64,000 nucleotides of DNA from an uncultured Paracoccaceae bacterium (GTDB taxonomy: Bacteria > Pseudomonadota > Alphaproteobacteria > Rhodobacterales > Rhodobacteraceae): the NCBI GenBank assembly GCA_947500135.1, contig CANMQX010000009.1, forward strand, positions 62,001 to 126,000. Direction: 5' to 3'. Below, in pieces: positions 1-9,713 of the stretch. The position numbers and the translations under genes are program-made. The notes under the pieces were generated by a model, which was not told the origin of the DNA, ran no database searches, and saw only the letters and a list, made by a program, of their open reading frames with translations. Numbering within the stretch: the first letter of the stretch is position 1; every line of letters starts with the position of its first letter.

Positions 1-1467
1 CAAGCTGCTGAATGGCGCGAAAAGCTGGTCGAAGCTGCGGTTGAGCAGGATGACGATGCCATGGAAGCCTATCTTGAAGGCACCGAACCAGATGCGCCGA
101 CACTGCGCAAGCTGATCCGCAAGGCATGCCTGTCATTGTCATTCGTGCCTGTGCTGGGCGGTTCGGCGTTCAAGAACAAAGGCGTGCAGCCGCTACTGAA
201 CGCCGTTGTGGATTACCTGCCAAGCCCGCTCGACGTGGTGGATTACATGGGCTTTAAGCCCGGCGATGAAAACGAAGTTCGTGACATCGCCCGTCGTGCC
301 GATGACGACATGGCGTTCTCTGGTCTGGCGTTCAAAATCATGAACGACCCATTTGTTGGCTCTTTGACGTTTACACGGATTTATTCCGGTACGCTCAACA
401 AGGGCGATACCATGCTCAACTCTACCAAGGGTAACAAAGAGCGTGTGGGCCGCATGATGATGATGCACTCAAACGACCGCGAAGAAATCGCGGAAGCGTT
501 CGCCGGTGACATCATCGCGCTGGGTGGTCTGAAGAACACAACAACAGGTGACACGATCTGTGATCCGCAGGATCCCGTTGTTTTGGAAACGATGACCTTC
601 CCCGATCCCGTGATCGAGATCGCTGTTGAGCCAAAGACCAAAGGCGACCAGGAAAAGATGGGCATCGCCCTGCAACGCCTGTCTGCCGAGGATCCATCCT
701 TCCGTGTAGAAACTGACCTGGAATCAGGCCAGACCATCATGAAGGGCATGGGCGAATTGCACCTCGACATTCTGGTCGACCGCATGAAGCGCGAATTCAA
801 GGTCGAGGCCAATATCGGTGCGCCACAGGTGGCTTATCGTGAAACCATCGGTCACGAGGTCGAACATACTTACACCCACAAGAAACAGTCTGGTGGGTCA
901 GGTCAGTTCGCTGAAGTGAAGATGATCATTTCGCCGACGGAGCCTGGTGAAGGTTATTCCTTTGAAAGCCGCATTGTTGGTGGGTCCGTGCCCAAGGAAT
1001 ACATCCCCGGCGTTGAAAAAGGCATCAACTCTGTCATGGATAGCGGCCCGCTGGCCGGCTTCCCCGTGATCGACTTTAAGGTGGCTTTGATCGACGGGAA
1101 ATTCCACGATGTTGACTCCAGCGTGCTGGCCTTTGAAATCGCTGCACGTATGTGCATGCGTGAAGGCATGCGCAAAGCTGGCGCCAAATTGCTTGAACCG
1201 ATCATGAAAGTCGAAGTGATTACGCCTGAAGAATATACAGGCGGTATCATCGGCGATCTGACATCACGTCGCGGTCAGGTGCAGGGTCAGGACACACGCG
1301 GTAACGCGATTGCAATCGATGCAATGGTGCCGCTGGCCAATATGTTCGGCTATATCAACACGCTGCGTTCAATGTCTTCGGGCCGTGCGCAGTTCTCGAT
1401 GCAGTTCGACCACTATGATCCGGTGCCAAGCAACATCTCGGAAGAGATCCAGGCCAAATACGCTTAA
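1..1467 (+). CDS. fusA: Elongation factor G, 5'-truncated by window
   Basis: EF-G is the GTPase that drives ribosomal translocation. The reading frame is open from base 1 (first codons read [16 protein letters not shown]), so the N-terminal GTP-binding core lies outside the window. What remains is the end of domain I/G' ([20 protein letters not shown]), domain II ([20 protein letters not shown]), domain III with [18 protein letters not shown], domain IV ([11 protein letters not shown]) and domain V ending in EEIQAKYA. It is followed by a 28-bp palindrome and then tuf, the usual str-operon order. The family assignment is secure. Confidence 0.98.
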   Translation, partial: QAAEWREKLVEAAVEQDDDAMEAYLEGTEPDAPTLRKLIRKACLSLSFVPVLGGSAFKNKGVQPLLNAVVDYLPSPLDVVDYMGFKPGDENEVRDIARRADDDMAFSGLAFKIMNDPFVGSLTFTRIYSGTLNKGDTMLNSTKGNKERVGRMMMMHSNDREEIAEAFAGDIIALGGLKNTTTGDTICDPQDPVVLETMTFPDPVIEIAVEPKTKGDQEKMGIALQRLSAEDPSFRVETDLESGQTIMKGMGELHLDILVDRMKREFKVEANIGAPQVAYRETIGHEVEHTYTHKKQSGGSGQFAEVKMIISPTEPGEGYSFESRIVGGSVPKEYIPGVEKGINSVMDSGPLAGFPVIDFKVALIDGKFHDVDSSVLAFEIAARMCMREGMRKAGAKLLEPIMKVEVITPEEYTGGIIGDLTSRRGQVQGQDTRGNAIAIDAMVPLANMFGYINTLRSMSSGRAQFSMQFDHYDPVPSNISEEIQAKYA

Positions 1468-1469
1468 CC

Positions 1470-1497
1470 CGTAAGGTGGGTTAAAACCCACCTTACG
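1470..1497. repeat. Palindromic repeat, GTAAGGTGGGTT type
   Basis: Inverted repeat with 13-bp arms (CGTAAGGTGGGTT) around AA, three bases after the fusA stop. There is no T-run, so it is not a typical intrinsic terminator. Nearly identical palindromes lie at 19535-19562 and 28757-28782, also in gaps inside the ribosomal cluster. It may be a REP-like element that processes or stabilises the fusA-tuf transcript. Confidence 0.85.
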
Positions 1498-1556
1498 TTG
1501 CTTCAAACGCCCACGACACATGATCGTCGGCGACAAGACAAAACAAGGAGGCCATC

Positions 1557-2732
<1,176 letters not shown>

Positions 2733-2741
2733 TCACGGGGC

Positions 2742-2815
2742 GGCTTGGGCGTAAGCCCAAACGCACCTAGCGGGTGGCAGGGACTTTTGCCATGCAAAAG
2801 TGCCCGAGAACCCGC
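2742..2815 (+). other. Structured region downstream of tuf
   Basis: Two stem-loops follow the tuf stop. The first has arms TTGGGC/GCCCAA (2745-2750, 2755-2760) with a GTAA loop. The second is long and compound: GCGGGT (2770-2775) pairs with ACCCGC (2810-2815) and encloses ACTTTTGC/GCAAAAGT (2783-2790/2794-2801) with a CAT loop. No T-tract follows either. The inner hairpin resembles the tandem hairpins at 26599, 42861 and 50939. No convincing protein is encoded between tuf and 2944. Confidence 0.6.
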
Positions 2816-2849
2816 CACCTCTCTTCGGAGAACGATGATAGATAAGCAG

Positions 2850-2869
2850 GGTGCGCGTTCACGCGCACC
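2850..2869. repeat. Short hairpin repeat, GGTGCGCG type
   Basis: Inverted repeat GGTGCGCG-TTCA-CGCGCACC. The same element, in opposite orientation and differing by one base, lies after rpmD at 20455-20474. Both copies sit just upstream of an intrinsic terminator at the end of a ribosomal transcription unit. Confidence 0.75.
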
Positions 2870-2881
2870 ACCGAACAAACG

Positions 2882-2911
2882 AAAGGCCGCCCCAAAACGG
2901 GGCGGCCTTTT
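2882..2911 (+). terminator. Intrinsic terminator after tuf
   Basis: A 12-bp GC-rich stem (AAAGGCCGCCCC pairing with GGGGCGGCCTTT) with a loop of about five bases and a T-run. It ends the fusA-tuf unit before the convergent XRE regulator gene. The AAA on the left arm could also serve transcription arriving on the minus strand. Confidence 0.85.
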
Positions 2912-2943
2912 GCTTGCCATCGGGGTATGATTTGTCCTCTGGA

Positions 2944-3735
2944 TCATCCTTTGGACAGGGCGCGCATCGTTGCCTCGGACGTGTCATCCGTCGGGATCAT
3001 TAGTTCCACCTCGAACCCGGCCACGAGTGCATCCTGGACCGAGGCGACATGGCCAATCAGTGATGTCATGTTGAGCGTTCCGCCGCCAGGCAAGCGGATG
3101 CGGATGGGCACATAAACCGGCGCGCGATCCTGTTCGATCATGAGTTTTGGAATATGATCAAAAAGACCTTTTGCCTTTGCTTCAGAAAACGCTTCTGCAA
3201 TCACGTCATCATGGGCCGCAGCGGATTGCAGGCGGAAGTATATTACAGGACTGACGTCCTCCCAATTCGCAATCATCGCCATGAAATCCGGCGACAGGAT
3301 CTGGCGCAGGAAACTGGGGTTGTTGTCTTCACTGCCGCTGAGTCCGGCGAGGAAGACCTCCGCAGAGCCGTTCATGCGCAAAATGTTCCAACTGGCATCT
3401 AGCACAAGCGCAGGGAACGGCCAGTTCGCCAGAACGCGTCGCTCAATCATGTCGAGGGTCGCGCCGACATCAGCATCTTCAAAACGTCGGGGGTGATAGG
3501 GATTTGCGTAACCCGATGCAGCAAATAGGTTCGACCTTTGATCTGCGCTTAGGTTCAACTGGGTGCAGATACGGCTGAGGAACTGCAGGGACGGGCGCGA
3601 CCTGCCGGTTTCCAAAAAGGATATGTGGCGTTGGGTCGATTCCAGCTGATGCGCAAGCGCGATCTGCGACAGGCCAAGCGCAGTGCGAACGCTGCTAAGC
3701 ACATGCCCGAAGGGTGATTTTTGAGATATTGTCAC
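2944..3735 (-). CDS. XRE-family regulator with MmyB-like C-terminal domain
   Basis: The N-terminal helix-turn-helix (VRTALGLSQIALAHQLESTQ, then RHISFLETGRSRPSLQFL) is typical of Cro/XRE repressors. The remaining ~170 residues (ANWPFPALVLDASWNILRMN...) match the MmyB-type ligand-binding domain of this subfamily. I chose the GTG at 3735 (263 aa) because GGAGGG lies five bases before it; the ATG at 3762, nine codons upstream, lacks a suitably spaced ribosome-binding site and would place the operator-like repeats inside the gene. It is divergent from a MAPEG protein gene, so autoregulation and control of that neighbour are likely but inferred. Confidence 0.85.
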   Translation of the reverse strand: MTISQKSPFGHVLSSVRTALGLSQIALAHQLESTQRHISFLETGRSRPSLQFLSRICTQLNLSADQRSNLFAASGYANPYHPRRFEDADVGATLDMIERRVLANWPFPALVLDASWNILRMNGSAEVFLAGLSGSEDNNPSFLRQILSPDFMAMIANWEDVSPVIYFRLQSAAAHDDVIAEAFSEAKAKGLFDHIPKLMIEQDRAPVYVPIRIRLPGGGTLNMTSLIGHVASVQDALVAGFEVELMIPTDDTSEATMRALSKG

Positions 3736-3736
3736 T

Positions 3737-3786
3737 ATTCCCTCCAAGGGAATTGTGATCATTCCCTTGGGCTCTTAGCTATCACA
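3737..3786. promoter_or_regulatory. Candidate XRE operator in divergent promoter region
   Basis: Three copies of a heptamer occur between the divergent genes: ATTCCCT at 3737-3743, its inverse AGGGAAT at 3747-3753, and ATTCCCT again at 3761-3767. A further inverted pair TGTGAT (3754-3759)/ATCACA (3781-3786) overlaps them. The arrangement next to an XRE gene suggests a self-regulated operator. No binding data are available. Confidence 0.5.
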
Positions 3787-3808
3787 GTAACGCAACATGG
3801 AGAAGAGA

Positions 3809-4189
3809 ATGCTATTCTGGATACTTGCAGGCATTGTTGTCTACTATCTCGCTGTCCTCAGCCCCAGTCTCGTGCTAATTCCGCAGATTGGTCTTGGCTC
3901 ATATCTGGGGTCGCGCGATAGCCGTCCCGATGTCGGAAAGATCGAGGGACGACTGAGGCGCGCCGTGGACAATCTACGCGAAAGCTTCCCGATTTTCCTT
4001 GGGCTGGGGGTTCTGGCATTCGTTGTGCCAGACGCGGATAGCGGCATGGCAACAACAGGTGCCATGACATTCGTCATCGCACGTCTTGCCTATCATCTGA
4101 TCTACCTGATGGGGATACCGTTACTGCGTTCCACCATATGGACAGTTGGCGCGATCGGTCTTGGCCTTATGGCTGTGGCGCTTGTCTAG
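3809..4189 (+). CDS. MAPEG-family membrane protein
   Basis: A 126-residue protein with about four hydrophobic helices and the MAPEG-type segment NPxR-like region R.RRAVDNLRESFPIFLGLG, followed by ARLAYHLIYLMGIPLLRSTIW. MAPEG proteins are small integral membrane proteins related to glutathione-dependent detoxifying enzymes; bacterial substrates are mostly unknown. The ATG at 3809 is preferred over the in-frame ATG at 3797 because GGAGAAG lies six bases upstream of it. The gene is divergent from the XRE regulator, its likely controller. Confidence 0.85.
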   Translation: MLFWILAGIVVYYLAVLSPSLVLIPQIGLGSYLGSRDSRPDVGKIEGRLRRAVDNLRESFPIFLGLGVLAFVVPDADSGMATTGAMTFVIARLAYHLIYLMGIPLLRSTIWTVGAIGLGLMAVALV

Positions 4190-4217
4190 GCCCTGTGCTT
4201 AACGGAGTACAAACCCC

Positions 4218-4246
4218 TTTACACCCCGCCCGACTCCCCCTATACG
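4218..4246 (+). promoter_or_regulatory. Candidate promoter of the S10 block
   Basis: TTTACA (4218-4223), a 17-bp C-rich spacer, then TATACG (4241-4246), about 125 bases upstream of rpsJ. The same -10 hexamer and spacer length recur before rpmC (16013) and rplO (23869), which supports it as a real sigma70-type ribosomal promoter. Confidence 0.7.
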
Positions 4247-4371
4247 CCCGCTATCCAACAAGGGTGCGCATTGCCGCGCCCTTTATACGTTGGACCAAAA
4301 GACGCGATGAGGGGTGCCGATGAGCGGCATTCGTCCAATCCGATCTAGGCCCTATCGAAAGGGTGATGCTC

Positions 4372-4686
4372 ATGGCCGCTCAGAGCCAAAACATCCGTAT
4401 CCGCCTTAAGGCGTTTGATTACCGGGTGCTTGATGCAAGCACACAGGAAATCGTCAGCACAGCCAAGCGCACAGGCGCTTCTGTTCGTGGTCCGATCCCA
4501 CTTCCTAACAAGATCGAAAAATTCACCGTTCTGCGTGGCCCCCACGTTGACAAGAAATCCCGCGATCAGTTCGAGATCCGCACGCATAAGCGTCTTCTCG
4601 ACATCGTTGACCCAACACCACAGACCGTTGACGCGCTGATGAAGCTCGATCTGGCGGCTGGTGTTGACGTTCAGATTTCTGTTTAA
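4372..4686 (+). CDS. rpsJ: 30S ribosomal protein S10
   Basis: The 104-residue protein starts [20 protein letters not shown] and carries the conserved S10 segment [20 protein letters not shown]. It is part of the 30S head and also acts in NusB/NusE antitermination. The ATG at 4372 fits the family start and has GAAAGGG upstream; in-frame GTG and ATG codons a few residues earlier are less likely. It is the first gene of the S10 block, 13 bases before rplC. Confidence 0.98.
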   Translation: MAAQSQNIRIRLKAFDYRVLDASTQEIVSTAKRTGASVRGPIPLPNKIEKFTVLRGPHVDKKSRDQFEIRTHKRLLDIVDPTPQTVDALMKLDLAAGVDVQISV

Positions 4687-4699
4687 GGAGGGTCAATAG

Positions 4700-5521
4700 A
4701 TGCTCCGTACAGGACTTATCGCAAAGAAGGTCGGCATGACCCGGCTTTTCATGGAAGACGGCAAGCAGATTCCTGTCACCGTTCTTTCGCTCGAAAACCT
4801 GCAGGTTGTGGCACAGCGCACCGCAGAGGCTAACGGCTACACCGCTGTTCAGCTGGGTGCTGGCAATGCCAAGGCAAAGCGCACATCCAAGGCGATGCGC
4901 GGTCACTTTGCTGCTGCAAAAGTGGAACCAAAGCGCAAGGTTGCTGAATTCCGCGTCGCCCCAGAGAACATGATCAATGTTGGCGAAACGCTGACAGCGA
5001 ACCATTACTTCGAAGGTCAGTATGTTGATGTCTGTGGTACATCCATCGGTAAAGGTTTTGCCGGTGCGATGAAGCGTCACAACTTTGGTGGTTTACGCGC
5101 GACACACGGTGTTTCGATTTCGCACCGTTCGCACGGCTCCACCGGTCAGTGTCAGGATCCGGGCAAGGTTTTCAAAGGCAAGAAAATGGCCGGTCATATG
5201 GGTGCGGCGAAAGTCACAACCCAGAACCTGCAAGTCGTCAAGACAGACGCCGATCGTGGACTGATCATGGTCAAAGGTGCCGTACCCGGCTCCAAAGGTG
5301 GCTGGGTCACATTGAAGGATGCGGTCAAGAAACCGACCCCTGAAAACGTGATCTACCCTGCCGGTCTGAAATCCATGGCCGAAGAAGCCGAGCGTCTGGC
5401 CGAAGAAGCCGCCGCTGCTGCCGCCGCTGAAGAGGAAGCCGCCGCAAAGGCCGCTGCCGAGGCAGAACAGGCTGCAGTTGACGCCGCCGAAGCCGAAGGA
5501 GGCGACAACAATGAAAGCTGA
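4700..5521 (+). CDS. rplC: 50S ribosomal protein L3 with acidic/alanine tail
   Basis: L3 is an early assembly protein near the peptidyl transferase centre. The core shows [17 protein letters not shown], the central extension [20 protein letters not shown] and GKKMAGHMG. The protein is 273 residues, about 60 longer than the E. coli protein, because of a C-terminal tail (about residues 225-273) built from Ala/Glu repeats and ending GGDNNES. AAGGAGG precedes the ATG. The tail overlaps the start of rplD by 11 bases, so translation may be coupled. Confidence 0.98.
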   Translation: MLRTGLIAKKVGMTRLFMEDGKQIPVTVLSLENLQVVAQRTAEANGYTAVQLGAGNAKAKRTSKAMRGHFAAAKVEPKRKVAEFRVAPENMINVGETLTANHYFEGQYVDVCGTSIGKGFAGAMKRHNFGGLRATHGVSISHRSHGSTGQCQDPGKVFKGKKMAGHMGAAKVTTQNLQVVKTDADRGLIMVKGAVPGSKGGWVTLKDAVKKPTPENVIYPAGLKSMAEEAERLAEEAAAAAAAEEEAAAKAAAEAEQAAVDAAEAEGGDNNES

Positions 5522-6131
5522 TGCAATCAAACTGGACGGCAAGAAAGCCGGATCTGTTGAGCTGAATGACGAGATTTTTGGCCTGGAGCCCCGCAAGGAC
5601 ATCCTGCACCGTGTCGTCCGTTGGCAGCGTAACAAAGCCATGGCAGGCACGCATGATGTGCTGGGTCGGTCCGAAGTGTCGTATTCGACCAAAAAGATCT
5701 ATCGCCAAAAGGGCACCGGTGGCGCACGTCACGGGTCGCGCGGCGCGCCGATCTTCCGGTCGGGTGGTATCTATAAGGGCCCAACGCCCCGCAGCCACGC
5801 CCATGATCTGCCCAAGAAGTTCCGCAAGCTGGGACTGAAGCATGCCTTGTCCGCGAAAGTGGCCGCAGGCGAGCTGGTGATCGTTGACACAATCGAAGTG
5901 AAAGACGCCAAAACCGGCGCGCTGGCCAAAATGGTTGGTGCATTGGGTTGGAAGCGTGCGCTGATCATCGATGGTGCAGAGGTCAACGCAGACTTCAAAA
6001 AGGCAGCCGCCAATATCACAACCCTGGACGTTCTCCCCTCACAGGGTGCCAACGTCTACGACATCCTGCGGTCTGACACGCTTGTGCTGACCAAAGCAGG
6101 CGTCGAAGCACTGGAGGCTCGTTTGTCATGA
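5511..6131 (+). CDS. rplD: 50S ribosomal protein L4
   Basis: L4 binds 23S rRNA and lines the exit tunnel. The 206-residue product begins [20 protein letters not shown], and the tunnel loop [20 protein letters not shown] is intact. I chose the ATG at 5511, preceded by AAGGAGG, over an in-frame upstream start at 5478 that would extend into the rplC tail. It overlaps rplC by 11 bases and rplW by 4. In E. coli L4 represses its own operon; no equivalent site was identified here. Confidence 0.98.
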   Translation: MKADAIKLDGKKAGSVELNDEIFGLEPRKDILHRVVRWQRNKAMAGTHDVLGRSEVSYSTKKIYRQKGTGGARHGSRGAPIFRSGGIYKGPTPRSHAHDLPKKFRKLGLKHALSAKVAAGELVIVDTIEVKDAKTGALAKMVGALGWKRALIIDGAEVNADFKKAAANITTLDVLPSQGANVYDILRSDTLVLTKAGVEALEARLS

Positions 6132-6424
6132 GCGCGAAAGCAGAACATTACGACGTGATCCGCAAGCCGATCATCACCGAGAAAGCAACCATGGCGTCCG
6201 AGCAGAACGCCGTTGTTTTCGAAGTGGCCATCGACGCGAACAAGCCGATGATCAAGCAGGCCGTTGAGGCGCTGTTTGGTGTGAAGGTCAAAGCGGTCAA
6301 CACATCAATCACCAAAGGCAAGGTGAAGCGTTTCCGTGGTGCATTGGGCACCCGCAAGGACGTCAAGAAAGCCTATGTGACGCTCGAAGAGGGTAACACC
6401 ATCGACGTGTCTACCGGGCTGTAG
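6128..6424 (+). CDS. rplW: 50S ribosomal protein L23
   Basis: The 98-residue protein has the L23 signature ([40 protein letters not shown]). L23 sits at the exit of the peptide tunnel and docks trigger factor and SRP. The start overlaps the rplD stop by four bases (ATGA). It is the last gene before the first break in the S10 operon; rplB normally follows directly but here lies 2.2 kb away. Confidence 0.98.
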   Translation: MSAKAEHYDVIRKPIITEKATMASEQNAVVFEVAIDANKPMIKQAVEALFGVKVKAVNTSITKGKVKRFRGALGTRKDVKKAYVTLEEGNTIDVSTGL

Positions 6425-6445
6425 TCACCCCGGCATATCTTAAAG

Positions 6446-6476
6446 AAGGCCCTCGCATTTGCGGGGGCCTTTTTTG
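6446..6476 (+). terminator. Intrinsic terminator after rplW
   Basis: The stem AAGGCCCTCGC/GCGGGGGCC with an ATTT loop is followed by six T. It closes the rpsJ-rplC-rplD-rplW transcript where the S10 operon is interrupted, so rplB must be transcribed from its own promoter. Confidence 0.9.
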
Positions 6477-6480
6477 TTGG

Positions 6481-6855
6481 TCAGGCCTTTTGCCGTCCCA
6501 GCCATAGCAGGATCAGGGTGATGGTGGCGGGCACGGCCTGAACGAACAGAATGCGCGTCGATGCGGTTGCGGCGCCAAAGACCCCGGCGGCCAGAACGAA
6601 TAGCAGAAAGCAGGTCGCCACGTTCAGTTGCCATTTCCGATCCTGGATCAACAGTGACCAGATCAGCCCGGCTGCAAGGAAGCTGTTATAAAGTCCCTGA
6701 TTAGCGGCCAGGGTGACGGTGGGGGTGAACAGCTCTGGCGGGAATGTGGTGAACACCTCTGGCCCGCGCGTTTCCCAGGCGAAGATTTCGAAATAGGCGA
6801 TGTAGAGGTGAAGTGCCGCGATCAGGGCGACAAGGATCAGACCGATGATGCGCAT
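6481..6855 (-). CDS. DUF1304-family membrane protein
   Basis: A 124-residue integral membrane protein with four hydrophobic segments. It matches the DUF1304 pattern, with LHLYIAYFEIFAWETRGPEV at the start and ANQGLYNSFLAAGLIW in the middle. The function of the family is not established. The ATG at 6855 has AGGAGG seven bases upstream, which settles the start against a longer frame. It converges on the rplW terminator and is divergent from the SpoIIAA-like gene. Confidence 0.85.
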   Translation of the reverse strand: MRIIGLILVALIAALHLYIAYFEIFAWETRGPEVFTTFPPELFTPTVTLAANQGLYNSFLAAGLIWSLLIQDRKWQLNVATCFLLFVLAAGVFGAATASTRILFVQAVPATITLILLWLGRQKA

Positions 6856-6979
6856 GAGGAAACCTCCTGTTTGTCGGATCGTATGTGGTTTCGACCTCGG
6901 AGACAAATGCGCGGCGTTTGACCCACGTCAATCCGGTGCGGGCCAAGGTCTGCTATGTTACGGCTATGGAGGGCACAGG

Positions 6980-7345
6980 ATGTTCAAAGTGACGAAACCC
7001 GCAGATGACCGCTTGGATATCGAACTGGAAGGCACGCTGGAGGCGGAGACGATGCGCGCCGCACTGGATGAACTGGTGAATCTGTCGCAGGATATCAACG
7101 AAGGCCGGATGCTCTACACCATTCGCGGCTTCAGCATGCCGACGCTTGGAGCGCTGGGGGTGGAGTTCGGGTATCTGCCCAAGCTCTTTGGTCTGCTGGG
7201 ACGGTTCGACAAATGCGCGGTCTGTTCTGATACGGCGTGGCTGCGCACAGCGGCAGAGGTCGAAGGGGCCGTGATTCCGGGACTGGAGATCAAGACGTTC
7301 GAGCTTGACCAGGTTGAAGCGGCGGAGGGATGGCTGGCTGCCTAG
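6980..7345 (+). CDS. SpoIIAA-like (STAS-related) protein
   Basis: The 121-residue protein begins MFKVTKPADDRLDIELEGTL and has the alternating strand/helix pattern of SpoIIAA-like proteins (PF11964 type): a central YTIRGFSMPTLGALGVEF, then KCAVCSDTAWLRTAAEVEGA and a C-terminal FELDQVEAAEGWL. These are small soluble domains of unclear role. The start at 6980 is supported by GGAGGG six bases upstream. There is no terminator of note after it; 7346-7531 holds nothing I recognise. Confidence 0.7.
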   Translation: MFKVTKPADDRLDIELEGTLEAETMRAALDELVNLSQDINEGRMLYTIRGFSMPTLGALGVEFGYLPKLFGLLGRFDKCAVCSDTAWLRTAAEVEGAVIPGLEIKTFELDQVEAAEGWLAA

Positions 7346-7531
7346 ACGCGCGAGCGTAGGACGAGCCGGGCGCGCGCCTGCCCGTGGGTTGGCGCTGCTA
7401 CCTTGATGTCTGGCACTTTATGGTAGCCATCCATGCGCCGAGGATGTTTTTGCATGGCAGTAATTAAGCGTCAGCTGGTCGGGGTGTGCAAGACTGTGTG
7501 CATGCTCTGCGATGCCGGTCTGCATATTTAG

Positions 7532-8104
7532 CTAGTCGTCGGTCGGGTGAATGCTGAATTGGGCCATCTGGTGGGAGTCATCAGCGTATCCGTCAAAAAC
7601 CAAATCATACTCCTCACCTTCATGGCTGAATGTGTATGTTCCACCAGCGCGACGGCAAATCTGTTCTCTGTTGAATGTAAAAGTAATGCCGCTGCCGCCG
7701 CCACAGCTATCACGATTGTAGGTTATGCGATTTCGGGTGCCTTCAATATTATGTGTCATTTGGTACGGTATGGTAAACTGTCGTTCAGATATTATATTTT
7801 TCGTTAGTGGCTGTTCGGCCAGAGAACTAACGGAGTTCCGGGCCAGAATTCGCAATGCATATTCTGTAATAAGGACGCCTTCTTCCAAGCTAGCCAGGGT
7901 ATCGGCCAAATTTTCTAGTATTTTCTGTTGGGATGGCGACGTGGCATTTGCAACTTCTGACCCAATCACGAAATAAATCTCGCCTACATCTAAGTATTGC
8001 TGAAAATTATTATTACCTTCTATGGTTTGGCTGGTTTGGGCCATCGAGGTGGACCCTGATAGCGCCAGAAAAAAGCTGGCTACGGTAAACGAAAATTTCT
8101 TCAT
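7532..8104 (-). CDS. Secreted protein of unknown function, GN-motif pair (2)
   Basis: A 190-residue protein with a signal peptide (KKFSFTVASFFLALSGSTSMA, cleavage after AQT or nearby). The mature N-terminus carries SQTIEGNNNFQQYLDVGEIY. A helical middle part (QKILENLADTLASLEEGVLI) and a cysteine-containing C-terminal half (RDSCGGGSGITFTFNREQIC) follow. I do not recognise the family. Its start overlaps the stop of the upstream small gene (TGATG), so the two are co-translated. The codon use and base composition are clearly more AT-rich than the ribosomal genes on either side, suggesting acquisition. GGAG five bases before the second of two adjacent ATGs favours 8104. Confidence 0.7.
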   Translation of the reverse strand: MKKFSFTVASFFLALSGSTSMAQTSQTIEGNNNFQQYLDVGEIYFVIGSEVANATSPSQQKILENLADTLASLEEGVLITEYALRILARNSVSSLAEQPLTKNIISERQFTIPYQMTHNIEGTRNRITYNRDSCGGGSGITFTFNREQICRRAGGTYTFSHEGEEYDLVFDGYADDSHQMAQFSIHPTDD

Positions 8105-8301
8105 CATCTCTCCTTATCAGAACAATTATTTTCATTGACAATTTGTTGAGTATTCCCGTTGCCGCTAATCGTCTGGGTCGTCGTGACCTCACAATCCGGG
8201 CGAAGTTTTTCTTGACCGCTTGGAGATATATAGCTCGAGAACACTACAGCAATAATTGCCCCCCCAATGCCAGTAAACAACCATTTGAAGCGACTAAACA
8301 T
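8104..8301 (-). CDS. Small membrane-anchored protein, GN-motif pair (1)
   Basis: A 65-residue protein with one N-terminal transmembrane helix (FKWLFTGIGGAIIAVVFSSY) and a short tail carrying TTQTISGNGNTQQIVNENNC. The tail motif TI-x-GN-x-N-x-QQ recurs in the mature N-terminus of the overlapping downstream gene product (TIEGNNNFQQ). The overlap, shared motif and shared AT-rich composition indicate a two-gene unit, possibly an inner-membrane/periplasmic partner pair. The family is unknown to me; no function is claimed. Confidence 0.6.
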   Translation of the reverse strand: MFSRFKWLFTGIGGAIIAVVFSSYISPSGQEKLRPDCEVTTTQTISGNGNTQQIVNENNCSDKER

Positions 8302-8439
8302 CCGGTCAACCCCCCTCAGATACGGTATACTCTGACCTTCGAAGTGGTGCTTAATTCAACATTTACAAGTTATCCCAGTAACAGTTGGGCTCGCAGCTTG
8401 CTCTGACACTGCGGTAGAGGTTAGCGGGTATTTTTAGGT

Positions 8440-8467
8440 TTGCCTTGCCTGCCATCCCCTGTTACAT
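8440..8467 (+). promoter_or_regulatory. Weak candidate promoter for the rplB block
   Basis: TTGCCT (8440-8445), 16 bp, TTACAT (8462-8467). The spacer is C-rich like those of the other ribosomal promoters here, but the -10 is a poor match. Some promoter must exist between the rplW terminator and rplB, since the genes just upstream of it run the other way. Confidence 0.35.
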
Positions 8468-8481
8468 CCCCGCAATCGCTT

Positions 8482-8507
8482 CACCCCGGATTCGTTCGGG
8501 GTGTTTT
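8482..8507 (+). terminator. TTCG-capped hairpin with T-run upstream of rplB
   Basis: CACCCCGGA and TTCGGGGTG form a nine-bp stem closed by a TTCG tetraloop and followed by TTTT, 80 bases before rplB. A second hairpin, GGGGTC-TTCT-GACCCC, lies at 8547-8562. On the plus strand this could be a leader attenuator of the rplB block or the end of a short upstream transcript. Confidence 0.6.
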
Positions 8508-8586
8508 GATTTGACCATCGGGCACCTACGGGGGCCTTTAACATCAGGGGTCTTCTGACCCCGCCAAGCAAACGGAAGAAGCTAAC

Positions 8587-9429
8587 ATGGCACTCAAGTC
8601 GTACAAACCGACGACGCCGGGCCAGCGTGGGCTGGTGCTGATCGACCGTTCGGAGCTTTGGAAAGGACGTCCTGTCAAATCCCTTACTCAGGGTTTGACC
8701 AAATCGGGCGGCCGGAACAATACCGGACGGATCACCATGCGTCGCATTGGTGGGGGCGCAAAGCGTCTTTACCGCATCGTCGATTTCAAGCGTAACAAGC
8801 TGGACATGTCCGCTGTTGTCGCACGGATCGAATATGACCCGAACCGGACCGCGTTTATCGCCCTTATTCAATACGAAGATGGCACCCAGACATATATCCT
8901 TGCCCCGCAGCGTCTGGCTGTTGGTGACAAGGTGATCGCATCTGCCAAGGCTGACATTAAGCCCGGCAACGCGATGCCTTTCTCTGGCATGCCCATCGGG
9001 ACAATCGTTCACAACATCGAAATGAAGCCAGGCAAAGGCGGTCAGATCGCCCGTGCAGCCGGCACCTATGCCCAGTTTGTGGGCCGTGATGGTGGCTATG
9101 CGCAGGTCCGTCTGTCTTCGGGTGAATTGCGCCTGATCCGTCAGGAATGCATGGCCACTGTTGGTGCGGTTTCCAACCCTGACAACTCAAACCAGAACTT
9201 CGGTAAGGCTGGTCGCAACCGTCACAAGGGCATCCGCCCATCTGTGCGCGGTGTTGCGATGAACCCGATCGATCACCCGCATGGTGGTGGTGAAGGCCGG
9301 ACATCTGGTGGTCGTACGCCGGTTACTCCTTGGGGCAAAGACACCAAGGGCAAGCGTACCCGTAACAAAAACAAAGCGTCGCAGCGGCTTATCGTCCGTT
9401 CGCGTCACGCCAAGAAGAAGGGTCGGTAA
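8587..9429 (+). CDS. rplB: 50S ribosomal protein L2
   Basis: L2 supports 30S-50S association and the peptidyl transferase centre. The 280-residue length is normal. Visible signatures are [20 protein letters not shown] at the start, [20 protein letters not shown], and the conserved C-terminal [20 protein letters not shown] containing the key histidine. It is first gene of the second S10 segment and is two bases before rpsS. A GGAAGAAG ribosome-binding site precedes it. Confidence 0.99.
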   Translation: MALKSYKPTTPGQRGLVLIDRSELWKGRPVKSLTQGLTKSGGRNNTGRITMRRIGGGAKRLYRIVDFKRNKLDMSAVVARIEYDPNRTAFIALIQYEDGTQTYILAPQRLAVGDKVIASAKADIKPGNAMPFSGMPIGTIVHNIEMKPGKGGQIARAAGTYAQFVGRDGGYAQVRLSSGELRLIRQECMATVGAVSNPDNSNQNFGKAGRNRHKGIRPSVRGVAMNPIDHPHGGGEGRTSGGRTPVTPWGKDTKGKRTRNKNKASQRLIVRSRHAKKKGR

Positions 9430-9431
9430 TT

Positions 9432-9710
9432 ATGGCTCGTTCCGTCTGGAAAGGCCCGTTTGTGGATGCCTATGTCTTGAAAAAGGCAGAAGCGTCGCGC
9501 GAAAGCGGCCGCAACGAAGTGATCAAGATCTGGTCGCGTCGTTCTACCATCCTGCCTCAGTTCGTTGGCCTGACCTTTGGGGTCTACAACGGCAAGAAGC
9601 ATATCCCCGTCAACGTCAGCGAAGACATGATTGGTCAGAAGTTCGGTGAATATTCGCCAACCCGCACCTATTACGGTCATGCCGCTGATAAAAAAGCGAA
9701 GCGGAAATAA
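9432..9710 (+). CDS. rpsS: 30S ribosomal protein S19
   Basis: The 92-residue protein begins [20 protein letters not shown] and contains [40 protein letters not shown] and [14 protein letters not shown] [19 protein letters not shown], all typical of S19 in the 30S head. It lies between rplB and rplV with gaps of two or three bases. Confidence 0.99.
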   Translation: MARSVWKGPFVDAYVLKKAEASRESGRNEVIKIWSRRSTILPQFVGLTFGVYNGKKHIPVNVSEDMIGQKFGEYSPTRTYYGHAADKKAKRK

Positions 9711-9713
9711 GTC

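Noticed and set aside
2745..2930. 61-codon frame after tuf
   Set aside because: It runs through two hairpins, a repeat and the terminator, so it is not a plausible gene.
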